Shown here: in pieces, positions 1 to 5,014 of the stretch
Numbering within the stretch: the stretch's first letter is position 1
Layout: every line of letters begins with the position of its first letter
Source: CAYRPO01 sp964426305
GTDB lineage: Bacteria > Patescibacteriota > Saccharimonadia > Saccharimonadales > CAIOMD01
Assembly (NCBI GenBank): GCA_964426305.1
Contig: CAYRPO010000016.1
Span: 1-18,038, forward strand
Direction: 5' to 3'
DNA length: 18,038 bases
Program-made: the position numbers and the translations under genes
Notes under the pieces: generated by a model
What the model saw: only the letters and a program-made list of their open reading frames with translations
Database searches by the model: none
What the model was told of the DNA's origin: nothing

Positions 1-14
1 CTGCCAAGCATAAG
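1..14 (+). repeat. 14-bp direct repeat, copy 1 (CTGCCAAGCATAAG)
   Basis: This sequence is repeated exactly at 453-466. In both places a terminator hairpin begins within about 10 bp downstream. The window starts on the repeat, so the true left boundary of this copy cannot be seen. It may be the 3' tail of a duplicated RNA or gene, or an attachment-site type duplication; the sequence does not decide between these. Confidence 0.5.
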
Positions 15-22
15 CACAATAG

Positions 23-51
23 AAAACGTCACCAAAAAAAGTGACGTTTTT
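23..51. terminator. Bidirectional intrinsic terminator
   Basis: A perfect 10-bp stem, AAAACGTCAC (23-32) with GTGACGTTTT (41-50), closes an 8-nt A-rich loop. The arms end in A and T runs, so it can terminate a plus-strand transcript entering from the left and the minus-strand small gene ending at 69. Confidence 0.8.
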
Positions 52-68
52 CCTTTATCTGGCGTTAT

Positions 69-266
69 TTATATTTTAATAAGCCAAATAAATACACCGA
101 TTGAAATCATGGTCAATGCGATAAACAGACCAAGCCCTACAGGTGATCCCCAGCTAAACCAAGATCCCCAAGCACGCCAATGTTGTACTGGCCATTGGTA
201 GTTTTCTTTGTACTCTTTCCAAGCTTCTAACTCTTTTTTGTGTTTTTCTTCTTTCGTATCTTTCAT
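69..266 (-). CDS. Small tryptophan-rich single-pass membrane protein, unknown function
   Basis: This is a 65-residue protein that I do not recognise as a named family. Residues 1-24 are charged (Lys/Glu-rich) and probably helical and cytoplasmic. Residues 25-40 are rich in aromatics; the protein has seven Trp (16, 25, 30, 33, 36, 39, 61). Residues about 43-63 form one hydrophobic transmembrane helix that ends in a short basic tail. No signal peptidase site is evident. The ATG is supported by a GGAG Shine-Dalgarno 7 nt upstream, and the gene is followed by the hairpin at 23-51, so it reads as a real monocistronic gene. The Trp belt beside the helix suggests an interfacial membrane segment. It could be a toxin-like or envelope-stress small protein, but nothing in the sequence proves a role. 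Confidence 0.7.
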   Translation of the reverse strand: MKDTKEEKHKKELEAWKEYKENYQWPVQHWRAWGSWFSWGSPVGLGLFIALTMISIGVFIWLIKI

Positions 267-473
267 ACAAGTACTCCATATTACTAATAATTAACTTATT
301 CGACCTATAAATTAATGCTCTTTTGAGTGAAACCGCAGCCTCTTGTTGTCTGAGCAAAACGAGGGTGTCAAGGCGGATTTATTTCATATCTATAATACCA
401 TTTTTCATATACTGCCGGCCACTAGCTTCGTTCTAACTTGTACTAGCACGCCCTGCCAAGCATAAGTATGATG
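267..473 (+). other. Intergenic stretch with a possible short transcript
   Basis: No convincing coding region is present. A perfect TATAAT lies at 391-396, with only a weak -35 candidate (TGTCAA, 366-371, 19-nt spacing). A transcript starting near 403 would run through the second repeat copy (453-466) and stop at the terminator at 474-498, giving an RNA of roughly 95 nt. This is a weak proposal: no known RNA family is recognised here. Confidence 0.25.
453..466 (+). repeat. 14-bp direct repeat, copy 2 (CTGCCAAGCATAAG)
   Basis: Exact copy of positions 1-14, again just before a terminator hairpin. The two copies bracket the tryptophan-rich membrane protein gene. Confidence 0.5.
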
Positions 474-498
474 AAAGACTTCTTTGGAGGTCTTTTTT
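474..498 (+). terminator. Intrinsic terminator upstream of the NUDIX remnant
   Basis: Stem AAAGACTTC (474-482) pairs with GAGGTCTTT (487-495), nine pairs including one G-U, around a TTTG loop. A T tract runs from 493 to 498. It insulates the NUDIX remnant from upstream transcription. Confidence 0.75.
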
Positions 499-504
499 AT
501 TTGA

Positions 505-510
505 TATAGT
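505..510 (+). promoter_or_regulatory. -10 box placed for a leaderless start of the NUDIX remnant
   Basis: TATAGT ends 7 nt before the ATG at 518, so transcription would begin at or next to the start codon. No Shine-Dalgarno and no good -35 are visible. The same arrangement is seen before the ABC exporter gene at 17616. Confidence 0.4.
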
Positions 511-517
511 TGATAGC

Positions 518-649
518 ATGAATGACATACCATGCACATATAGAATTTCAGTAAAAGCGATAATCAAAGATGATGAGAGTCGTATTCTATTGTTGCGCGA
601 AAAAGATGGTAGTTGGGAACTGTCCGGCGGTGGCTTAGAGCATGTCGTA
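518..649 (+). pseudogene. Truncated NUDIX hydrolase, N-terminal third only
   Basis: The first about 42 residues read as a NUDIX hydrolase: MNDIPCTYRISVKAIIKDD, then a strand ILLLREKDG, then WELSGGGLEH, which is the start of the NUDIX box. In the family this continues with the REXXEE part that binds the metal and hydrolyses nucleoside-diphosphate derivatives. Here that part is missing. After GGGLEH the sequence becomes antisense to a transposase start, so the open frame to 889 downstream is not NUDIX. The breakpoint lies between about 636 and 655; a few bases fit both sides. The product cannot be an active NUDIX enzyme. The remnant was probably cut by insertion of a transposon followed by deletion. 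Confidence 0.75.
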
Positions 650-894
650 GATCCAAAATGTGCTGCACAATTGCATCGTCTAGCTCTTTCGAGTGATGCC
701 ATGGCCGCGAACTTTCGGTTGGGGATAGTGCGATACTGGTACGTATTCTCCGGTACTTTCTTGCACCATTTCACTACGGCACTCTGTGAGTACCCAAAGT
801 GGCGGGCTACTGCCCGAGTGCTGACACCAGCACGAATCAACCTAACAGCGTCAGCTCGTACTTTTGGTAGATTAGGATTCTTTGAATAACTCAT
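637..894 (-). pseudogene. Transposase 5' fragment (helix-turn-helix part), frameshifted
   Basis: Reading the minus strand from ATG 894 gives MSYSKNPNLPKVRADAVRLI and then ARHFGYSQSAVVKW, a homeodomain-like helix-turn-helix of the kind that starts many IS transposases with a DDE core. The frame runs to RTIPN and then breaks. In the frame one base away it continues as SSRPWHHSKELDDAIV and QHILDLRHAL, which fits the linker that follows in such proteins. One extra A in the run CCCCAACC (minus-strand sense, near 725-735) explains the shift. Only about 85 codons survive; the catalytic domain is absent because the sequence runs into the NUDIX remnant. A possible AAAGGAG ribosome site lies 14 nt upstream, rather far. 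The exact IS family cannot be fixed from this fragment. Confidence 0.7.
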
Positions 895-951
895 ACCCGT
901 AGCTTGTACTCCTTTTAGGGTGATTCCAAGCTATTGAACTATTACGACACA

Positions 952-980
952 TTGACACATGCGCTAAAAGTATTTTAATA
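952..980 (+). promoter_or_regulatory. Promoter of the GC-rich two-gene cassette
   Basis: A perfect -35 TTGACA (952-957) is followed by an AT-rich -10 region, TTAATA at 975-980 with 17-nt spacing (TTTAAT at 974-979 is the alternative). The predicted leader of about 60 nt contains a small hairpin (CCCG 990-993 with CGGG 1002-1005) and the palindrome CTTGAAATCAAG (1011-1022) before a strong ribosome site. Confidence 0.55.
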
Positions 981-1048
981 TACATATGCCCCGACATGAT
1001 TCGGGTGTTCCTTGAAATCAAGAGCTACGCCCTAGGAGGTAGAGCACC

Positions 1049-1591
1049 ATGTATGCCGGCAATACGCTTGTCGAGGAACGACCCCACGACTGCGACTCGT
1101 TCTTCGGACGACCACATGTGAGCACCGGGAGGGGTCCCGTCCAGCGGGTCAACATCCGCCTGCTCATGCCCATCGACATCCAGGATGGCCTGAAGGGCCG
1201 ACCGGGGAGCGACTACCGCATCCAGTACGACCGAGACGACAAGGGTGTGTTGACCCCCGAGCAGTACCGGCGCTACATGCTCGTCCCGCGCAGCGCAGTC
1301 GAGCTGACCCTCATCCGCCTCTACGACTGGCTCAAGAGCCAGGGGGTCCCGGTCATCAGCAACATCGAGCGCGTGACCAACTACTGGGCCAAAGGCGTTG
1401 CCTTTGGGATCCTCTGGGGCTTCGAACCGGCCAACCCCTCGGCGCACCTGTCAGTGGGGGATGGACCCATCGGCGAGCGCGTGATCGAGCTTCTCGAGGC
1501 AATCGAGATCCACGCCAAGATCAAGCAAGGCTCAGGTCGAGCGTTCATCGAGTTCCCGCTGCGCGCCTTCGAGGAATCGGAGGTGGCGTAG
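1049..1591 (+). CDS. Hypothetical protein, GC-rich cassette ORF1
   Basis: This 180-residue soluble protein is not recognised. It has no signal peptide, no membrane segment and no cysteine pair typical of a metal site. The middle (about 65-110) looks helical (LTPEQYRRYM, LTLIRLYDWLKSQGV). A more mixed region follows around 115-150, then an acidic helix (IGERVIELLEAIEIHAKI) and a short strand-like end. The ATG is well supported by AGGAGGT (1035-1041) 7 nt upstream, the best Shine-Dalgarno in the window. Codons are rich in G and C at the third position, unlike the later genes, so the gene was probably acquired. The next ORF starts one base after its stop, which indicates an operon. An actinobacterial, phage or other CPR origin are all possible. 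Confidence 0.7.
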   Translation: MYAGNTLVEERPHDCDSFFGRPHVSTGRGPVQRVNIRLLMPIDIQDGLKGRPGSDYRIQYDRDDKGVLTPEQYRRYMLVPRSAVELTLIRLYDWLKSQGVPVISNIERVTNYWAKGVAFGILWGFEPANPSAHLSVGDGPIGERVIELLEAIEIHAKIKQGSGRAFIEFPLRAFEESEVA

Positions 1592-1592
1592 C

Positions 1593-2150
1593 ATGAATGT
1601 TCATCATGTCCCTGAAGTCCATTTCGACCAGGCCATGGCCTTCCCGATCTACCCGCGCCCAAGCGTCAAGCATGCGGTGCTCGTGATCATGCCCCTCACT
1701 GAAGACGGTGCAGAACTGCCGAGCTTCATCCGTCCCCAGTGGGGCAGCGTCCAGGTCTTCTACGGTAGCTACTACGCCATCGTCGACAGCGACAAGGGTG
1801 TGGTTGCCTACGGTTCGGCCAGGGAGCAGTGGGAGGCGATGCACAGCCCGATCCGCCCGGGGTACTGGGTGAAGACGGCCGTCCCGTACGCCTACCAGGC
1901 AACTGGTCCGTGTCGCATCGTCACTCTCATCCCGAACGCCCAAGGTGATGTCCGTGAAGCCGACTACGTTCTCGACACCGGTGACTGGATCGTGCGGCAG
2001 CCGGGCGGAGAGGTCCAGCACATCAACCTCGCTGAGTACAAGCGGCTCTACTTCTCGGCGGAAGAAGCCGCTTCACGTGGCCTCACCGCAATGTCGGCCG
2101 ACGAATTCGCCAAGTGGGCCGTTGAGGTCGTCCGAACTTCCGTGATTTGA
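1593..2150 (+). CDS. Hypothetical protein, GC-rich cassette ORF2, with a GDWIV..GEV segment
   Basis: This 185-residue protein has no signal peptide and no membrane helix. It starts one base after the stop of ORF1, so the two are co-transcribed and probably coupled in translation. Two segments look alike: residues about 57-84 (YGSYYAIVDSDKGVVAY then REQWEAMH) and about 128-155 (DTGDWIVRQPGGEVQHI then EYKRLYF). The second resembles the short GDWIV-x-GxEGEV pattern found in small phage-associated proteins of unknown role; this likeness is from memory and is weak. The C-terminal 30 residues are helical. Base composition is GC-rich like ORF1. Function is unknown. Confidence 0.7.
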   Translation: MNVHHVPEVHFDQAMAFPIYPRPSVKHAVLVIMPLTEDGAELPSFIRPQWGSVQVFYGSYYAIVDSDKGVVAYGSAREQWEAMHSPIRPGYWVKTAVPYAYQATGPCRIVTLIPNAQGDVREADYVLDTGDWIVRQPGGEVQHINLAEYKRLYFSAEEAASRGLTAMSADEFAKWAVEVVRTSVI

Positions 2151-2178
2151 GCCACATCGTCTCTGGCTCAAGTTGGTA

Positions 2179-2246
2179 GGACTTGTAGCTCACACGTAGA
2201 GCACCCGCTTCGGCGGAAAGATGCGGCTTCGAAACCGCCTAGTCCA
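2179..2246 (+). ncRNA. Degenerate tRNA-like sequence in the 3' region of the cassette
   Basis: The 68 nt fold much like a tRNA. The acceptor arm GGACTTG (2179-2185) pairs with CTAGTCC (2239-2245) with one mismatch. TA is followed by a D arm, GCTC and GAGC around ACACGTA. The T arm is GCGG / CCGC around CTTCGAAA, one base too large but containing TTCGAAA. The anticodon arm is wrong: instead of a 5-bp stem and 7-nt loop there is CCGC-TTCG-GCGG, a tight UUCG hairpin. CCCGC-TTCGG is what a tRNA-Pro(CGG) anticodon arm would begin with, and a loss of about 3 nt would explain the change. It is unlikely to decode. It lies between the ORF2 stop and the terminator, in the same transcript. It may be decayed or a tRNA mimic. 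Confidence 0.5.
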
Positions 2247-2253
2247 CAACTCG

Positions 2254-2284
2254 CGCCCCAGGCAAACCAGCCTGGGGCGTTTTT
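2254..2284 (+). terminator. Strong intrinsic terminator of the GC-rich cassette
   Basis: Perfect 10-bp stem CGCCCCAGGC (2254-2263) with GCCTGGGGCG (2270-2279), 6-nt loop, followed by TTTTT (2280-2284). It marks the right end of the cassette transcript. Confidence 0.9.
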
Positions 2285-2420
2285 CATGCAATGTCCATGT
2301 ATATCAAGTGAATGAAGGACCTTGTCATTTGTCATCCTCCTTACTATCGGCCTAGATTCTGCAGCGTTAAAAACGCTATCGCAGACGTGACCACTGACAT
2401 GGCCTGCAGAGCTTGGTAAT

Positions 2421-2455
2421 GTATGCACAGGGCACTGACTGCGTCTTGTGCATAC
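2421..2455 (+). repeat. Inverted repeat / long hairpin, 9-bp perfect arms
   Basis: GTATGCACA (2421-2429) and TGTGCATAC (2447-2455) are exact reverse complements. Pairing can extend inward to 13 pairs with two G-U wobbles, leaving a 9-nt loop. No T tract follows, so it is not a standard terminator. It may be an RNA structure or a two-sided protein-binding site. Confidence 0.55.
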
Positions 2456-2480
2456 AGTCTGCGCAGCAAAATTGTCTACA

Positions 2481-2505
2481 AAAAGGCCATGCATATGCCT
2501 GTTTT
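2481..2505. terminator. Weak terminator-like hairpin
   Basis: An A run and GGC (2481-2487) face GCC and a T run (2497-2505), and a 7-T run follows shortly after. The GC core is only 3-4 bp, so efficiency would be low. Confidence 0.3.
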
Positions 2506-2546
2506 GGATTTTTTTAAAACTTGTATATACTTACGCTTATATAGCA

Positions 2547-2552
2547 TATAAC
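2547..2552 (+). promoter_or_regulatory. -10 box of the proline-rich membrane protein gene
   Basis: TATAAC lies 14 nt before the ATG at 2567. The implied leader is only about 7 nt and holds no Shine-Dalgarno. A clear -35 is missing (TTGTAT at 2521-2526 is 20 nt away). Confidence 0.4.
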
Positions 2553-2566
2553 TCGAAAGATTTTCC

Positions 2567-3271
2567 ATGGAACCAACTCAAAACCCAGGATCGACCCAAG
2601 ATACTCAGGCGCCAAATCCGCCACAGCAGCCTGTCCCGCAGCCCGTACCGGTCGTGCCGCAGCCACAGTACGTGCCACCTACGCCCTCTGTACCACCAAA
2701 TGTGCAGTATGCTGCGCCAGTCGCGAGTGACCCAGGCAAAACTCTTGCTATTATTAGTCTGATTTTGGCTTTTTTCTTTAATCTTGCCGGTCTTGTATTG
2801 GCGATTGTAGCCAAAAGTAAATCGAAAAAAGCTGGCTTTAAAAATTCACTGGCGACAGTGAGTATCATTGTTAATGTGGTGGTTTTGTTGGTGTCAATTG
2901 TGGCCACTGTATTGTTTGTGATCGCACTCATTGTGCCGGCAGCGCAGGACAGAGCAACGGCCAATAATTTTTCGAGCGCCATTCGATCAGAAGATTATCA
3001 AACAGCGTTAGGCCTGACGGACTTACCTCAGAGTGATAATCAGGAGATCTTGGACTACTTCGCCTTTCTTCATAACGCAATCGGATCGTCGCAAACCGAA
3101 ACGGACAGTGCTACAACCGCCAATGATACACGAGTACTTGTGTACTCGGTGAGTGGTGGTGATAGCAAATACTATAAGATTGCTATCAAAGATGACAAGG
3201 TAACAAATGCTGTAGTGAGCGACACACAGCTTACCGCAGGCGACGATTCTCAAACATCCATAGACCAGTAG
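2567..3271 (+). CDS. Proline-rich two-helix membrane protein with extracytoplasmic domain
   Basis: The protein has 234 residues. Residues 1-56 are a disordered Pro/Gln/Val-rich segment with PQPVP-type repeats. Two transmembrane helices follow at about 58-82 and 95-124, separated by a short basic loop (KSKSKKAGFK), so the N-terminus probably faces the cytoplasm or the helices form a hairpin. The architecture resembles DUF4190-like helical hairpins. The last about 110 residues form a soluble domain rich in Ser, Thr and Asp, with alternating strands near the end, in the style of small NTF2-like or DUF4878-like domains on envelope proteins. I cannot assign a function. It lies 31 bp before an ABC-2 exporter ATPase on the same strand, which may be its partner or only a neighbour. 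No Shine-Dalgarno is visible. Confidence 0.75.
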   Translation: MEPTQNPGSTQDTQAPNPPQQPVPQPVPVVPQPQYVPPTPSVPPNVQYAAPVASDPGKTLAIISLILAFFFNLAGLVLAIVAKSKSKKAGFKNSLATVSIIVNVVVLLVSIVATVLFVIALIVPAAQDRATANNFSSAIRSEDYQTALGLTDLPQSDNQEILDYFAFLHNAIGSSQTETDSATTANDTRVLVYSVSGGDSKYYKIAIKDDKVTNAVVSDTQLTAGDDSQTSIDQ

Positions 3272-3302
3272 TGTTCATGATAATCTAGATTGCGTCACAT
3301 AT

Positions 3303-4187
3303 ATGGAACATGTCATCAAGCTAACTAGTCTCACAAAGACCTACGGCAATAGCCGTGGCATCAAAAACATTGACTTGTCGGTCGAACAAGGAACAGTTTT
3401 TGGCTTTTTGGGTCCGAATGGGGCTGGTAAAACCACGACGATTAGTATTATGGTTGACCTATTACGCGCGACCTCCGGGAGTGCGCACATATTCGGTAAC
3501 GACAGCAAGGTCCATGGTATTGATATTCGACGGAGAGTTGGGTACCTGTCTGGTGACATGGCACTAGACGGCTCTCTGACTGGAGAGCAGCAGCTATTGT
3601 ATTTTGGTGCGCTACGAGGCGTCTATGACAAAAAATACGTAGCTGAGCTGGCGGAGCGACTCGATTGCGATCTGGGCAAAAAAATCAAAAAACTATCTCG
3701 CGGCAACAAGCAAAAAGTTGGTCTGATATCTGCGCTCATGCACAAACCTGAATTGCTGATACTCGACGAACCAACGAGCGGCCTTGACCCACTCATACAA
3801 GAGCAGTTTAACCAGATCGTACTGGAACATAAACAGGCTGGTCGAACGACATTTATATCTTCACATATATTAAGTGAAGTACAGCAGCTCTGTGATCATG
3901 TAGCATTCATCAAAGAAGGTGCGTTGTTAGCGAGCAAGCCCATAGGATCGATCGTTCGTAACGCACCATATGAGGTCGCACTCGTATGTAGCGACAAAAA
4001 AATCAGTTCAGTTTTACGTACGCTACCAGGCATACGTGCATCAACTACGCACCATGCGTTGTACTCGTTTACATATGTTGGCCATATAGATATGCTCCTA
4101 AAGGCCATTAGCTCTTATCCGGTTACAGATATAAGCATTGTTAAGGGCGATTTGGAGTCGGCATTTATGGAATTTTACAAGGATTAA
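3303..4187 (+). CDS. ABC-2 type exporter, ATP-binding subunit
   Basis: This 294-residue cytoplasmic ATPase would power the permease encoded next. Visible motifs are Walker A GPNGAGKTT (37-45), signature LSRGNKQKVG (131-140), Walker B LLILDEP (151-157) with the D-loop SGLDP, and the H-loop SSHIL (His188). The GYLSGD segment at about 80 occupies the Q-loop region and lacks the usual Gln, as in many BcrA-like ATPases. The C-terminal about 85 residues after the nucleotide-binding domain are a short extension typical of BcrA/DrrA-type subunits, which work in antibiotic, peptide or lipid export. The substrate cannot be read from the sequence. The start codon lacks a Shine-Dalgarno; a GATAAT at 3279-3284 could be a -10, giving a very short leader. 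The permease follows after one base, so the two are one operon. Confidence 0.9.
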   Translation: MEHVIKLTSLTKTYGNSRGIKNIDLSVEQGTVFGFLGPNGAGKTTTISIMVDLLRATSGSAHIFGNDSKVHGIDIRRRVGYLSGDMALDGSLTGEQQLLYFGALRGVYDKKYVAELAERLDCDLGKKIKKLSRGNKQKVGLISALMHKPELLILDEPTSGLDPLIQEQFNQIVLEHKQAGRTTFISSHILSEVQQLCDHVAFIKEGALLASKPIGSIVRNAPYEVALVCSDKKISSVLRTLPGIRASTTHHALYSFTYVGHIDMLLKAISSYPVTDISIVKGDLESAFMEFYKD

Positions 4188-4188
4188 C

Positions 4189-4980
4189 ATGTTACGCAAT
4201 ATCTTCTTAAAATCACTATATGAAAAACGCTGGTCGCTTGTTGCTTGGTCGGCCGCCATAGTGTCGATGACCGCCATGACGACGCTTTTGTTTCCAACAT
4301 TCAGAGAGGCATTCGGGCAGTCATTACAGGATGTTCCAGAATCGGTCAAAGCGTTTTTGGGCGATGCCTCTGCATACCAGACACTGGCCGGATATGTAGA
4401 CATACAGGTGGTTGCGCAGATGGTATTTTTGACGATTATCATGGCGGTGATTTTGGGATCTGGATTTATTGCCGGGGATGAAGGAGACGGCACGTTGCAG
4501 TCTTTGCTAGCACAGCCCGTTACGAGACAAAAAGCGTATCTGCAAAAATACATAGCGCTGTGTGTCCTAACGCTGATTGCCAATGGAATGGTTTTTGTGT
4601 CAGTTTTTGTGAGCGGGCTTTTTATAGGGGAGTCGATGGACTGGTGGCGAATGGCTCAGGCAACGTTCGGCATGTGGCTGATCACGCTTGTATTTGGATC
4701 AGCCGCATTTTCACTTGGTGCCATCACTGGGCGGCGAGGCATCTCTGGTAGTGTGGTGGGTATGCTTGCTTTTGTTACGTACGTCGTAACGTCGTTGGCA
4801 GTTGGTGTCAAAGCCTTACGCACAGTAGATACGGTATCGCCATTCCACTATTTCAATACGCCAAGTATTCTAAAATATGGCCTCGATTGGGGCAACGTTG
4901 CAGTACTTGTTGTCACGATTGCGGCTATGAGTATGCTGGGATTTGTATACTTCGTACGCCGCGACATAGGTTCGCAGTAA
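4189..4980 (+). CDS. ABC-2 type exporter, permease subunit
   Basis: The permease has 263 residues and about six transmembrane helices (near 15-35, 72-95, 119-145, 154-178, 185-206, 235-256). Between helices 2 and 3 lies DEGDGTLQSLLAQPVTR, the conserved cytoplasmic coupling segment of ABC-2 permeases that contacts the ATPase. I chose ATG 4189 because AAGGA lies 5 nt upstream and because it follows the ATPase stop by one base. An in-frame upstream ATG at 4138 would overlap the ATPase by 50 bp and adds a non-homologous-looking 17 residues. The pair forms a half-size BcrAB-like exporter; the substrate is unknown. The gene ends 34 bp from a convergent gene, with no evident terminator between them. 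Confidence 0.88.
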   Translation: MLRNIFLKSLYEKRWSLVAWSAAIVSMTAMTTLLFPTFREAFGQSLQDVPESVKAFLGDASAYQTLAGYVDIQVVAQMVFLTIIMAVILGSGFIAGDEGDGTLQSLLAQPVTRQKAYLQKYIALCVLTLIANGMVFVSVFVSGLFIGESMDWWRMAQATFGMWLITLVFGSAAFSLGAITGRRGISGSVVGMLAFVTYVVTSLAVGVKALRTVDTVSPFHYFNTPSILKYGLDWGNVAVLVVTIAAMSMLGFVYFVRRDIGSQ

Positions 4981-5014
4981 CTGGCATACAGTACGCTTTG
5001 CACGTCGTGGCGCG

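Larger units (their letters stand above)
2285..2566. other. Non-coding stretch between cassette and membrane-protein gene
   Basis: No reading frame here looks like a protein. It holds an internal short palindrome (GCGTTAAAAACGC, about 2364-2376), the long hairpin at 2421-2455, a weak terminator-like element at 2481-2505 and the promoter region of the next gene. Confidence 0.5.

Noticed and set aside
655..889. Plus-strand continuation of the NUDIX frame
   Set aside because: It is the complement of the transposase fragment and has no NUDIX features after GGGLEH.
1025..1447. Long minus-strand frame opposite cassette ORF1 (also 1545-2021 opposite ORF2)
   Set aside because: Antisense frames stay open in GC-rich DNA. 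No ribosome site, and the plus-strand ORFs have a promoter, Shine-Dalgarno and terminator.
2605..2982. Minus-strand frame with many Gly/Cys repeats
   Set aside because: Low-complexity antisense of the proline-rich segment and membrane helices of the real gene.
4138..4188. Upstream in-frame ATG for the ABC permease
   Set aside because: It would overlap the ATPase gene by 50 bp; ATG 4189 has AAGGA at the right distance and directly follows the stop.
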